Shown: piece after piece, positions 41,934 to 51,729 of the stretch
How positions within the stretch are numbered: position 1 is the stretch's first letter
Layout of the letters: each line of letters begins with the position of its first letter
NCBI GenBank assembly: GCA_017458845.1
Contig: JAFSZY010000014.1
Span: 1 to 64,000 of the forward strand
Source of the DNA: Ruminococcus sp.
GTDB taxonomy: Bacteria; Bacillota; Clostridia; Oscillospirales; Acutalibacteraceae
Reading direction: 5' to 3'
DNA length: 64,000 nucleotides
Program-made: the position numbers and the translations under genes
The notes under the pieces: model-generated
The model's database searches: none
What the model was told of the DNA's origin: nothing
The model's input: only the letters and a program-made list of their open reading frames with translations

Positions 41934-43355
41934 ATGGAAAAATTCAGCACTGTCAATGATTTTGATATTACTCAAAATGAGTATATTAATCTTATATATG
42001 AGATAATGCAGAATCGCAAGCGCGGCGAAAAGCCCGTCGCGTTTATCCGCACCTACGGCTGCCAGCAGAATGTCGCGGACGGCGAAAGAATCAAGGGTAT
42101 GCTTGAGGCTTCGGGATTTGTTTTTGAGGATAAGCCCGATAACGCCGATTTCATACTTTTCAACACCTGCGCTGTCAGGGAACACGCCGAGGACAGAGTT
42201 TTCGGAAATGTAGGAGCATTAAAGAACTTAAAGCTAAAACATCCGAACACACTTATCGCGTTGTGCGGCTGTATGATGGAACAAAAGCATATAGCCGAGA
42301 GGATGTACAAGAGCTTTCCTTATGTAGGTCTTGTTTTTGGCACTCACGCGCTGCACCAATTCCCGCAGCTGTTATATAAAGCTTTATCTGGCGGTAAAAG
42401 AGTTTATCTCAGGGATAACGATGACAGCCTAGTGCATGAGGGTATTCCCGTAAAGCGTGACGGCACATTTAAAGGCTGGCTCCCCATAATGTACGGCTGC
42501 AATAATTTTTGCACGTATTGTATTGTTCCTTATGTAAGAGGACGGGAGCGCAGCAGGAAGAGCGGAATTATCCTTTCCGAAGCCCAAGATATGATAAACT
42601 CGGGATATAAGGACATTACTCTTTTGGGACAAAACGTCAATTCCTACGGAAAGAACCTCGAGAACAGCCCGAGTTTTGCCGAGCTTATCAAAGAGATAGA
42701 CAATATTGAAGGCGACTACTGGCTGAGGTTTATGACTTCTCATCCCAAGGACTGCACGAGAGAGCTCATTGACGTTATCGCTCAGTCAAAGCACATAAGC
42801 AAGCATCTGCATTTGCCTTTCCAATCGGGCAGTGACAGGATTCTCAAAGCGATGAACCGCCATTATGACAGGCAGAAGTATCTTGACATTGTAAATTACG
42901 CCAAGTCAAAGATTCCCGATGTAAGCCTGACAAGCGATGTTATAGTCGGCTTCCCGGGAGAAACTTACGAGGATTTCAAAGAGACGCTTTCACTCATAAG
43001 AGAAGTTGAGTATACATCACTGTTTACTTTCATCTATTCGCCCCGTGTCGGCACTCCCGCCGCCGCGATGGATGACCCGATTTCCGCTGAGGAAAAGGGA
43101 GAGTGGTTCAAGGAACTCTTAAGCGTACAGGAGGAAATTGCCTCAAAGCGCTGTGCTTCTATGATTGGCACATCTCAGAAAGTGCTTGTGGAAGGTGAAA
43201 AAGGCAAGGACAATATTTTAAACGCCAGGACTTCAGGCAATATAATTGTCGAAGCTAAAGGCAGTAAAGATTTAATAGGGACTTTTCAGAATGTAAAGGT
43301 TACCAAAGCGGGCAACTGGATTTTGAAAGGCGAATTTATAAAGGAGAACAGTTAA
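41934..43355 (+). CDS. miaB: tRNA-2-methylthio-N6-dimethylallyladenosine synthase
   Basis: The 473-residue methylthiotransferase has the N-terminal UPF0004 domain (RTYGCQQNVADGERIKGML, NTCAVREHAEDRVFG, CGCMM), the radical SAM motif CNNFCTYCIVPYVRGRERS and a C-terminal TRAM domain. It adds the 2-methylthio group to i6A37 in tRNAs. The partner prenyltransferase miaA is in the same gene run. Confidence 0.96.
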   Translation: MEKFSTVNDFDITQNEYINLIYEIMQNRKRGEKPVAFIRTYGCQQNVADGERIKGMLEASGFVFEDKPDNADFILFNTCAVREHAEDRVFGNVGALKNLKLKHPNTLIALCGCMMEQKHIAERMYKSFPYVGLVFGTHALHQFPQLLYKALSGGKRVYLRDNDDSLVHEGIPVKRDGTFKGWLPIMYGCNNFCTYCIVPYVRGRERSRKSGIILSEAQDMINSGYKDITLLGQNVNSYGKNLENSPSFAELIKEIDNIEGDYWLRFMTSHPKDCTRELIDVIAQSKHISKHLHLPFQSGSDRILKAMNRHYDRQKYLDIVNYAKSKIPDVSLTSDVIVGFPGETYEDFKETLSLIREVEYTSLFTFIYSPRVGTPAAAMDDPISAEEKGEWFKELLSVQEEIASKRCASMIGTSQKVLVEGEKGKDNILNARTSGNIIVEAKGSKDLIGTFQNVKVTKAGNWILKGEFIKENS

Positions 43356-43357
43356 TT

Positions 43358-43762
43358 ATGGATATTATTGAACAGGTAAGAGAGCTCGGAAGGTCTCTGC
43401 AGGCTGACGAGAGCTATAAAAAAATGAAGGAAGCCGAGAAAGCCGCCGACGCGGACACAGAGCTTCAGGAGCTTATCAAAGAATTTAATTTAAAAAGATT
43501 ATCTATAAACACTGAGAACGCAAAATCTCAGAAGGACCCCGAGAGAATTCAGAAACTCAACACCGAAATGCAGAAGGTCTATTCGGATATTATGTCCAAT
43601 GAGAATATGGTTGCGTATAACGAGGCTAAACAGTTGTTTGATACATTAACAGTCAGGGTCAATACTATTTTGCAGAACTGTATCGCGGGCGAGGACCCCG
43701 ATACAACCGACTTTGATGCCTCTTGTACAGGCAGCTGCGCTACCTGCGGAGGCTGCGGCTGA
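43358..43762 (+). CDS. YlbF/YmcA family protein with Cys-rich tail
   Basis: The 134-residue protein is largely helical and fits the Com_YlbF family (VRELGRSLQADESYKKMKEAEKAADAD, MSNENMVAYNEAKQLFDTL). The tail has Cys 108 and then CTGSCATCGGCG with Cys at 123, 127, 130 and 133. In Bacillus YlbF, YmcA and YaaT form a complex that binds iron-sulfur clusters and helps RNase Y. A metal or cluster site here is an inference. It sits 2 bases after miaB. Confidence 0.82.
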   Translation: MDIIEQVRELGRSLQADESYKKMKEAEKAADADTELQELIKEFNLKRLSINTENAKSQKDPERIQKLNTEMQKVYSDIMSNENMVAYNEAKQLFDTLTVRVNTILQNCIAGEDPDTTDFDASCTGSCATCGGCG

Positions 43763-43791
43763 TAGAATAATTATGGAAAGGAGCAAGTTTT

Positions 43792-46392
43792 ATGGCTGAA
43801 CAGAAATTATCCCCGATGATGCAGCAATATCTGAAAATTAAAGATGAAAACAAGGATAGCATTCTGTTCTTCCGTCTCGGCGACTTTTACGAGATGTTCT
43901 TTGACGACGCTAAACTTGCTTCTCAGGAACTCGAGCTCACTCTTACAGGCCGTGACTGCGGATTGGAGGAGCGCGCTCCTATGTGCGGAGTGCCGTATCA
44001 CAGCTGCGAAGGCTATATAGCCAGACTTGTTCAAAAGGGCTATAAGGTCGCAATTTGCGAACAGATGGAGGACCCCTCAAAGACTAAGAATATTGTAAAA
44101 CGTGATATTGTTCGTGTCGTTACCCCCGGTACGGTTATCGAGAGCAGTATGCTCGACGAAAGCCTGAACAACTACATTTCCTGTATATACTGTGAGGGTA
44201 AAAACGTTGCGATGTGCTTTTGTGATATTTCCACAGGAGAATTATACGTTACCGATTTTAAGGGCAAGGATGTTTTAGAGAAGATTAAATCTCAGCTTTC
44301 AAGCTACAATCCCCGCGAGATATTAATCGGCGGAGATGTTGTAAAATTCAAGGAATTGCCTGCCTTTATCAAGGACAAGCTTTCCGCTTCTATTGAGATG
44401 TATCCCGACGAAAATTTCGCGTACATAACCTGTCTTGATATAGTAAAATCTCAATTTAAAAACGATTATTCCGCGGTTGAGGACAAGCATCTGGTTGTTT
44501 CCGCTATCGGCGCGCTTATCTCATACCTTAAAAACACTCAAAAGACAGGTCTTGAACGAATTTCACACATAAACACCTACGCCGAAGACCAGTTTATGAA
44601 GCTTGACTTCAACACTCAGCGCAACCTTGAGCTCACTCAGACTATGCTTAACAAGGAAAAGAAAGGATCGCTGCTTTGGGTTCTCGATAAAACAAAGACC
44701 TCAATGGGCAAGCGCCTGCTGCGTAGTTGGGTGGACAAGCCTTTGCTTAATATCACAAAGATTATCAATCGTCAAAGCGCTGTGGAGGAGCTTGTTAACG
44801 AAACAGTTCTCAGGCTGGATTTAACCGCTGCGTTAATAGGAATTCTCGATATTGAGCGTATAATGACCAAGATTGTTTACGGTTCTGCCAACGCCAGAGA
44901 ACTGCGTTCTCTCTCATCCGCATTGGAGAAGCTTCCCGATATCAAAATGCTTTTGAGCGACTGCAAATCAACAATGCTCAAAACCATCTGTTCAAAGCTG
45001 GATACATTAGAGGATATATATAAGCTCATAGACGACGCTATTGTCGAGGAACCTCCTTTCTCGGTTAAAGAAGGCGGAATGATTAAGCGCGGATATAATG
45101 AAGCGCTCGACTCAGTAAGCTCCGATATGAACGACTCAACGGGCTTGCTCTCTAAAATTGAGGAGGAACAGCGCGCGCTGACAGGTATCCCCAAGCTCAG
45201 AGTAGGATACAACCGCGTATTCGGTTATTATATTGAAGTCACCAATTCCTATAAAGATATGGTGCCCGAAACATATATCCGTAAACAGACGCTCACCAAT
45301 TGCGAGCGATATATTACTCAGGATTTAAAGGAAATCGAGGGCAGAATACTCGGCGCGAAGGACAAAGCGGTAGCTCTCGAGTATGAATTGTTTGACAGAA
45401 TACGCAAAAAGACCGCTGAGAACCTCGAGCGTATTCAGCGCACAGCTAGCTGTATAGCCACGCTCGATGTTTTCAATTCTTTGGCTAATGTCGCTTCAGA
45501 TAACCGATATACACGTCCTGATGTTAATCTTTCCGATAAGATTATGCTCAAGGACAGCCGTCATCCTGTTGTCGAGCTGCTGTTGAAGGGCGCTCCCTTT
45601 GTTCCGAATGACGTTTATCTCAATTGTTCGGCAAACAGAGTAGCTATCATTACAGGTCCAAATATGGCGGGTAAATCCACATATATGCGTCAGGTAGCAT
45701 TAATTGTACTTATGGCTCAGATAGGCAGCTTTGTACCCGCTTCATCTGCCGAAGTCGGTATAGTTGACAGTATCTTTACTCGTGTCGGAGCTTCTGATGA
45801 CTTAGCTTCGGGACAATCAACCTTTATGGTTGAGATGAGCGAGGTCGCTCATATTGTGACCAACGCCACTAGCAAGTCGCTGCTGATTCTTGACGAAATC
45901 GGACGCGGTACTTCCACATTTGACGGTATGAGTATAGCAAGAGCGGTGCTCGAATATGCTGTTGATAAAAAGAAGCTCGGCGCTAAGACCCTCTTTGCCA
46001 CTCATTATCACGAGCTCACAGTTATGGAAAAGGTAATTGAGGGCGTCAACAACTATAACATAGCTGTCAAAAAGCACGGCGACGACATCACCTTTCTGCG
46101 CAGGATTGTTCCGGGCGGAGCTGACGACAGCTACGGCATCGAGGTAGCCAAGCTTGCCGGACTTCCCGATACCATAATCGAACGAGCCAAGGAGATTCTC
46201 AAAGAACTCGAGAGCGGCAACAGCTCAATTCAGCCTGCTCTTAATCCCCGCACTGAGGAACCCCAGGAACAGCTTAGCCTTATGCCCGGCGCGAACTCTG
46301 CTTTAACAGAGAAGCTTGAGCAGGTTGATCTTAACACCTTAACGCCGATTGAAGCTATGAATTTACTTTATGAATTAAAGAATTTATTATAA
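43792..46392 (+). CDS. mutS: DNA mismatch repair protein MutS
   Basis: The 866-residue protein has the mismatch-binding start LSPMMQQYLKIKDENKDSILFFRLGDFYEMF, containing the Phe-x-Glu motif. The ATPase carries GPNMAGKSTYMRQ, DDLASGQSTFMVEM, LILDEIGRGTSTFDG and ATHYHEL. A C-terminal tail ends TLTPIEAMNLLYELKNLL. mutL follows after 19 bases. Confidence 0.98.
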   Translation: MAEQKLSPMMQQYLKIKDENKDSILFFRLGDFYEMFFDDAKLASQELELTLTGRDCGLEERAPMCGVPYHSCEGYIARLVQKGYKVAICEQMEDPSKTKNIVKRDIVRVVTPGTVIESSMLDESLNNYISCIYCEGKNVAMCFCDISTGELYVTDFKGKDVLEKIKSQLSSYNPREILIGGDVVKFKELPAFIKDKLSASIEMYPDENFAYITCLDIVKSQFKNDYSAVEDKHLVVSAIGALISYLKNTQKTGLERISHINTYAEDQFMKLDFNTQRNLELTQTMLNKEKKGSLLWVLDKTKTSMGKRLLRSWVDKPLLNITKIINRQSAVEELVNETVLRLDLTAALIGILDIERIMTKIVYGSANARELRSLSSALEKLPDIKMLLSDCKSTMLKTICSKLDTLEDIYKLIDDAIVEEPPFSVKEGGMIKRGYNEALDSVSSDMNDSTGLLSKIEEEQRALTGIPKLRVGYNRVFGYYIEVTNSYKDMVPETYIRKQTLTNCERYITQDLKEIEGRILGAKDKAVALEYELFDRIRKKTAENLERIQRTASCIATLDVFNSLANVASDNRYTRPDVNLSDKIMLKDSRHPVVELLLKGAPFVPNDVYLNCSANRVAIITGPNMAGKSTYMRQVALIVLMAQIGSFVPASSAEVGIVDSIFTRVGASDDLASGQSTFMVEMSEVAHIVTNATSKSLLILDEIGRGTSTFDGMSIARAVLEYAVDKKKLGAKTLFATHYHELTVMEKVIEGVNNYNIAVKKHGDDITFLRRIVPGGADDSYGIEVAKLAGLPDTIIERAKEILKELESGNSSIQPALNPRTEEPQEQLSLMPGANSALTEKLEQVDLNTLTPIEAMNLLYELKNLL

Positions 46393-46411
46393 GTTATAAG
46401 GATGTGATTAA

Positions 46412-48337
46412 ATGGGCTTGATAAACGTACTCGACAAGCACGTTGCCGAATTAATCGCTGCTGGCGAAGTGGTCGAAAGACCCGCTTCGGCGATTAAAGA
46501 GCTCATTGAAAACTCGATAGACGCGGGCGCCAGTGATATCACCGTTGAGATTCAAAACGGCGGTATTACCTTTATGCGCGTCACCGACAACGGCTGCGGA
46601 ATTCTGCGCGATGATGTAAAGCTCGCGTTTCTGCCGCACGCTACTAGTAAGATTAAGATAGAGAACGACCTTGACAGTATCTCTACTCTCGGATTCAGGG
46701 GAGAAGCGTTGGCTTCCATTTCCTCGGTCTCAAAGCTTCAGCTGCTTACATGCCACGAGAGCGAGAGCATTGGAACATCCTACGAGATTGACGGAGGGGA
46801 AGAGGTCTCTTTTGATGACGCGGGCTGTCCCAAAGGCACCACGATAATAGTACGGGATTTATTCTACAACATTCCCGCGCGAATGAAGTTCCTAAAAACC
46901 GACAGGTCCGAGGGCAATGCTGTCGCCAATGTTATTGATAAAATCGCGCTTTCTCACCCCGAGATTTCCATTTCATTCATCAGGGACGGAAAGAGAGTTC
47001 TCAACACTTCAGGCGATAACAAAATAAAGTCAGTTGTATACTCGGTTTATGGTCGTGATTTTTCGAACGGTCTTATCCCTGTGAATTATGAACTCAACGG
47101 TATTAAGGTGCAAGGCTACATTTCGTCTCCTGTAAACGCCAGACCAAACAGGGGTATGCAGAATTTCTTTATCAACGGCAGATATGTAAAGTCGGGAACA
47201 GCGTCAGCCGCTCTTGAGGAAGCGTGCAAAGGCAGTGTTATGGTTGGCAAGTTCCCCGCGTGTGTATTGCACTTATCTGTTCCTTTTGAGGCAATTGACG
47301 TCAATGTTCATCCGTCAAAGATTCAGGTCAGATTTGTAAACGAGCGTCCGATTTTTGACGCTGTATATCATGCCGTAAAGACCTGTCTGTCAACTGGCGA
47401 CAGGCGCAAGGAAATTACCTTTGAAGGTCAGGCACGCAACAACGCTTTTTCTGATATCCGCAAGTCAAAGCCCTTTATTTCGACTCCCGCCACATTTGAA
47501 AAGTCTGTTCCCAAGGTCGAAAAGAAACCCGAAAATCCTTTCGCGGAGCTAAATAATCTGAACTCAAAACCAGTCTATTCAGTAATGGAAGCTTCCGTCA
47601 GCGACGTTGAAACCAATCCTTTTGAAGTGTATTCAAAGGAATCCATCAAAAGGGAAGAAAAGATTAATAATTTTGTCTCGGAACAACAAAAAAGCGCTGA
47701 GGTTGAAAAAGAGAAAGAGGTTATTGAAGAAATTTCCGAACCAAAGCCGATTATCGAACAGCCTAAGAATAAGCTGAGACTCGTCGGAGAGGCGTTCAAT
47801 ACATATATCATCGTTGAAAAGAACGACAAGGAAATCGTAATCATAGACAAGCACGCCGCTCACGAGCGAATGATTTATGAAAAGCTTAAGAAAGAGCGCG
47901 GAGCGGGCTTCTCTCAGGTTCTGCTCCATCCTGTAACTGTCGTTCTGAATAAAACAGATTATGAATCCGCTATCTCAAACCTTGATATGTTCAGAGAATG
48001 CGCCTTTGATGTGGAGGACTTCGGCAACGGAACCTTGATAGTACGCGCCGCTCCGCAGTATCTCAATATTGATGATGTCGAAAGCTCGGTTATCGAAATG
48101 GCAGGCTACATAGCCCAGAACAAAACCGATATACGAAGCGAAAAGATGGACTGGATTTATCATAACGTAGCTTGCCGAAGCGCAATAAAAGGCGGTAACA
48201 TCAGCACTCGTGAGGAACTGATTGATATAGCCAATAAGCTTGACGAGGACCCGACACTCAGATATTGTCCTCACGGCAGACCCGTCTGTGTTGTGATGAG
48301 CCGTTATGAGCTTGAAAAACAGTTCGGAAGAGTATGA
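46412..48337 (+). CDS. mutL: DNA mismatch repair protein MutL (endonuclease type)
   Basis: The 641-residue protein has the GHKL ATPase: GEVVERPASAIKELIENSIDAGA, DNGCGI and GFRGEALASI. A variable linker (about 340-450) is followed by the C-terminal endonuclease domain. Its metal motif reads DKHAAHERMIYEKLKKE, where most family members have DQHA; CRSAIKGG and CPHGRPVCVVMSRYELEKQFGR follow. It nicks DNA during repair in organisms lacking MutH. The stop overlaps miaA (ATGATGA). Confidence 0.97.
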   Translation: MGLINVLDKHVAELIAAGEVVERPASAIKELIENSIDAGASDITVEIQNGGITFMRVTDNGCGILRDDVKLAFLPHATSKIKIENDLDSISTLGFRGEALASISSVSKLQLLTCHESESIGTSYEIDGGEEVSFDDAGCPKGTTIIVRDLFYNIPARMKFLKTDRSEGNAVANVIDKIALSHPEISISFIRDGKRVLNTSGDNKIKSVVYSVYGRDFSNGLIPVNYELNGIKVQGYISSPVNARPNRGMQNFFINGRYVKSGTASAALEEACKGSVMVGKFPACVLHLSVPFEAIDVNVHPSKIQVRFVNERPIFDAVYHAVKTCLSTGDRRKEITFEGQARNNAFSDIRKSKPFISTPATFEKSVPKVEKKPENPFAELNNLNSKPVYSVMEASVSDVETNPFEVYSKESIKREEKINNFVSEQQKSAEVEKEKEVIEEISEPKPIIEQPKNKLRLVGEAFNTYIIVEKNDKEIVIIDKHAAHERMIYEKLKKERGAGFSQVLLHPVTVVLNKTDYESAISNLDMFRECAFDVEDFGNGTLIVRAAPQYLNIDDVESSVIEMAGYIAQNKTDIRSEKMDWIYHNVACRSAIKGGNISTREELIDIANKLDEDPTLRYCPHGRPVCVVMSRYELEKQFGRV

Positions 48338-49278
48338 TGAAAACTAAAGTTATCGCGATAGTAGGACCTACTGCCTCGGGGAAAACCTCTCTCTCAATTG
48401 AAGTTGCGAAAAGCTTCAACGGAGAGATTGTTTCCGCAGACAGTATGCAGATTTACAAAGGAATGAATATAGCCACCGCAAAACCGTCAGAGGAAGAAAT
48501 GCGGGGCATCAAGCATCATCTTATCGACTTTCTACCCGCCGATGAATCTTATTCCGTAGGACAGTATGTTCTTGACGCTCAAAACGCCATATCTGAAATT
48601 GTTTCCAAGGGCAAAACTCCCGTAATCTGCGGCGGTACTGGCTTATATGTTGATTCTCTATTAAACGGCATCGATTTTGCAGAAAACAGCAGCGATGATA
48701 AAATAAGAGAGGAACTGTATATACTCCTCGAAAGCAAAGGAATCGATTATCTGCTCGATATGCTTGCGCAGTTTGATTCTGACTCATCAAAGCGTTTATC
48801 TGTCGAAAAAAATCCCAAGAGAATTATCAGAGCTATCGAGTTTTACAAAACCACGGGAACTACAATCACCGAACAAAACAGGAAAAGCAAGCAAAAAGAA
48901 AGCGCTTATAAACCTCTGGTATTTGGTTTGACCGCTAAGGACAGGCAGTACATCTATGATAGAGTAAACAAGCGTGTGGATATTATGCTCAGGGACGGCT
49001 TGCTTGACGAGGCTCAATCTGTTTTGAATTCCGATTTAAGCGATACCGCCTCAAAGGCAATAGGTTATAAACAGCTTCAGCCGTATTTTGACGGAATTGA
49101 TGAGCTTGACGCTTGTGTTGACCGTCTCAAAACCGAGACAAGACATTATGCAAAACGTCAATTGACATGGTTCAGACGTAATGATAGTATAAATTGGATT
49201 TATATTGACGAACTAAAATCTACCGGTGAGCAGTTTGAAAGTATCAAAAGTACCATAAGAAGGTTTATATATGGATAA
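48334..49278 (+). CDS. miaA: tRNA dimethylallyltransferase
   Basis: The 314-residue enzyme has the P-loop GPTASGKTSLSIE, SADSMQIYKGMNIATAKP, GGTGLYVDSLL and AIGYKQLQPY with HYAKRQLTWFRR. It prenylates A37 of tRNAs, making the substrate for MiaB. ATG 48334 or 48337 can serve. It overlaps mutL and the next gene; hfq is not present. Confidence 0.97.
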   Translation: MMKTKVIAIVGPTASGKTSLSIEVAKSFNGEIVSADSMQIYKGMNIATAKPSEEEMRGIKHHLIDFLPADESYSVGQYVLDAQNAISEIVSKGKTPVICGGTGLYVDSLLNGIDFAENSSDDKIREELYILLESKGIDYLLDMLAQFDSDSSKRLSVEKNPKRIIRAIEFYKTTGTTITEQNRKSKQKESAYKPLVFGLTAKDRQYIYDRVNKRVDIMLRDGLLDEAQSVLNSDLSDTASKAIGYKQLQPYFDGIDELDACVDRLKTETRHYAKRQLTWFRRNDSINWIYIDELKSTGEQFESIKSTIRRFIYG

Positions 49279-50566
49279 ATTATTATTTAAAAGAATTATA
49301 ATTGCTGTATTATCTATTCTTATAATTTTATATATTGTTTATCTTATCGCGGGTTCTGATATAAACAAAACAGTTGAAACCGAAGAAGCGGTTGAAACCG
49401 TTATTTCGGACGTTATTCACACCGATTGTTTTGTTATCCGTAATGAAGAATACATCAAAAACGATACGGACGGCGTTTTGTCTTATGATGTTAACGACGG
49501 CGATGATGTCAGCGTAGGGCAGACAATTGCCGATGTATTCAATAACGAAAACGACGCTGTTTATCGTCAGCAGATTAAGTCAATCAACGAGCAAATTAAA
49601 AGCCTTAAGGAACTCAGCGAAAACTACTACAAGGACAGCGTAAGCCTTGAGACTGTAGAAAACCAGATAAACAACAATTTGTTCGCTGTACTGTCAAATG
49701 TTAATTCAGGTGATTATTCCGACGCTAAAAAATTGAGCAACAATTTGCTCCTTTCAATTTGCGAAAGACAGATGATTACAGGCGAGGTCAAAGATTTTTC
49801 TTCTAAGATTTCACAGCTTAAATCCAAGAAGAAAGACCTTGAATCCAATTGTTCCGACAGCATAGGTACAATATCATCCGATAAAGCCGGGTACTTTGTT
49901 TCCTCGCCCGACGGCTACGAACATTCGATTAAATACGACAACGTCAAGAATATTTTGCTCAGTGACTTAAAGAATCTCAAGAAATCCAAAGTACCGAAAA
50001 GTGTTGTCGGCAAAGTTATTATAAATCCCGAGTGGTATATAGCCTGTGAAATCAGCGCGGATGACGCTGTGGGGCTGTCAAAACTAATGAACATTGGTAA
50101 AACCATCAGTGTGAAAATGCCCTCGTTGACTGTAGAAAGTATTCCCGCGAAGATTTACTCTATCAATCAGTCCAGTAAGAAGGACAGCGCGGTATTAGTG
50201 CTTGAATGTAACTATATGGATAATTACCTTGCTCTCGCGAGAAACGAAAAGATGGAAATCACTACACTTTCTTACGAAGGAATCAAGGTTGCCAAGCGCG
50301 CAATCCACGAAGCGGTAGTTGAAAAGACTGTTAAAGATAAAAACGGGGATAAGGTTACCAAGGAGAAGAAGGTTCAGGGCGTTTATGTTCTTCACGGCTC
50401 CGAGCTGCAATTCAAGGAAATACATATCATCTATTCATCGAGTGATTATGTATTATGCGACCCGAACCCTGACGAAGGCGTACTGTTCAGCGATGAGACT
50501 ATTGAGCTTTACGACCAGGTAATAGTAAAAGGAGATAATTTATATGACGGAAAAGTTATTAGATAA
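49271..50566 (+). CDS. HlyD-like membrane protein next to division genes
   Basis: The 431-residue protein has one N-terminal membrane segment (about 8-27), a barrel-sandwich half (DGVLSYDVNDGDDVSVGQTIADV), a helical hairpin region (about 95-205) and a second half with beta structure. That is the plan of HlyD/RND membrane-fusion proteins, seen by topology and the GxxVxxGQ-type stretch. No transporter partner is nearby. Similar proteins recur beside yggS and sepF in clostridia; the function is unknown. It overlaps miaA by 8 bases and yggS by 23. Confidence 0.68.
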   Translation: MDKLLFKRIIIAVLSILIILYIVYLIAGSDINKTVETEEAVETVISDVIHTDCFVIRNEEYIKNDTDGVLSYDVNDGDDVSVGQTIADVFNNENDAVYRQQIKSINEQIKSLKELSENYYKDSVSLETVENQINNNLFAVLSNVNSGDYSDAKKLSNNLLLSICERQMITGEVKDFSSKISQLKSKKKDLESNCSDSIGTISSDKAGYFVSSPDGYEHSIKYDNVKNILLSDLKNLKKSKVPKSVVGKVIINPEWYIACEISADDAVGLSKLMNIGKTISVKMPSLTVESIPAKIYSINQSSKKDSAVLVLECNYMDNYLALARNEKMEITTLSYEGIKVAKRAIHEAVVEKTVKDKNGDKVTKEKKVQGVYVLHGSELQFKEIHIIYSSSDYVLCDPNPDEGVLFSDETIELYDQVIVKGDNLYDGKVIR

Positions 50567-51260
50567 CGTAAATTATAATTATCACTTAATCGAGGAGAGA
50601 ATCTCAGAAGCCGCATCAAAGGTCGGCAAAAGCAGGGATGATATTACATTCCTTGCCGCTACAAAAACCGTTGACGCCGAGGTTATAAACTACGCTATTT
50701 CGCTTGGGCTTAAGTATATTGGCGAAAACAAGGTTCAGGAGCTCCTCTCTAAATACGAGGACTATAACCTTGAAAACACTTCTCTGCAATTTATCGGTCA
50801 CTTGCAGACAAACAAAGTAAGACAAATCGTCGGCAAGGTTGATTTGATTCAGTCGGTAGATTCCGTAAAGCTTGCGAAGGAAATATCTAAACAATCGGTT
50901 AAGAATAATGTTCACACCGATGTGCTGGTAGAAGTGAATATCGGTATGGAAGAAAGCAAAAGTGGTGTTTTGCCCGAGAATCTTCACGAATTGCTCGATG
51001 AAATAAAGGATTTTGATAACATTTCGGTCAAAGGTCTGATGACGATACCGCCGATTTGTGATAGTAAACAAAAAATTTCTAAATATTTTGATAAAATGAA
51101 CAATATATTCATTGACATTTCGAGCAAAAACATAGATAATATTTCTATGGACATTCTTTCCATGGGAATGTCGGCTGATTATTACGAAGCAATTTTGTCA
51201 GGCGCTAATATGGTACGTATAGGTTCATCACTTTTTGGCGCTCGTAACTATAACAAATAA
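50544..51260 (+). CDS. YggS-family PLP homeostasis protein
   Basis: The 238-residue protein is the alanine-racemase-like single barrel. The PLP Lys41 is in FLAATKTVDAEVI; GENKVQELLSKY, FIGHLQTNKVR, VEVNIGMEESKSG, GLMTIPP and SMGMSADYYEAI are all typical. It controls pyridoxal phosphate levels and is the ylmE-type neighbour of sepF. Confidence 0.95.
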   Translation: MTEKLLDNVNYNYHLIEERISEAASKVGKSRDDITFLAATKTVDAEVINYAISLGLKYIGENKVQELLSKYEDYNLENTSLQFIGHLQTNKVRQIVGKVDLIQSVDSVKLAKEISKQSVKNNVHTDVLVEVNIGMEESKSGVLPENLHELLDEIKDFDNISVKGLMTIPPICDSKQKISKYFDKMNNIFIDISSKNIDNISMDILSMGMSADYYEAILSGANMVRIGSSLFGARNYNK

Positions 51261-51276
51261 TTTGGAGGATAAAGTA

Positions 51277-51729
51277 ATGGCTAATTTTGTTGACAAGTTT
51301 AAACGTATGTGGGACGCTCCCGATGAGGAGTACGATAACGGTTATGACGAGTATGGATATGCGGAGAACGAGGAAGAGGAATATGAGGATGTCGCTACAT
51401 ATACTCCTTCATCACGCCGTAATAAGGTTGTAAACATAAGCGCGACGGCAAAGCTCAAGGTTGCTATCTTCAGACCTGAAAATTTCGGCGAGGAAACAAG
51501 AGCTATAGCTGACGAGCTTATCAAAACCCACACAGTTGTTCTTAATCTCGAGGAGACTAAAAAGGATATCTCCAGAAGGATTATCGACTTCCTCAGCGGC
51601 GTAGCGTACGCTAATCGCGGCAAGATTAAGAGAGTTGCCACAAGCACATTCATTATTATTCCAAATAACGTTGACCTCACAGGTGACGATTTGCTTGACG
51701 AGTTAGAGCACAGCGGTGTTTACTTCTGA
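51277..51729 (+). CDS. sepF: Cell division protein SepF
   Basis: The 150-residue protein begins with the membrane-binding helix ANFVDKFKRMW, then an acidic, Tyr-rich linker (about 15-45) and the SepF core (KVAIFRPENFGEETRAIADEL, RRIIDFLSGVAYAN, FIIIPNNVDLTGDD). It bends and tethers FtsZ rings. ATG 51277 is the start, with GGAGG 8 bases upstream; the longer frame from 51235 overlaps yggS. The next gene begins inside its last codons. Confidence 0.95.
   Translation: MANFVDKFKRMWDAPDEEYDNGYDEYGYAENEEEEYEDVATYTPSSRRNKVVNISATAKLKVAIFRPENFGEETRAIADELIKTHTVVLNLEETKKDISRRIIDFLSGVAYANRGKIKRVATSTFIIIPNNVDLTGDDLLDELEHSGVYF

Noticed and set aside
51235-51276. Longer SepF from 51235
   Set aside because: It overlaps yggS, and GGAGG is placed for ATG 51277.
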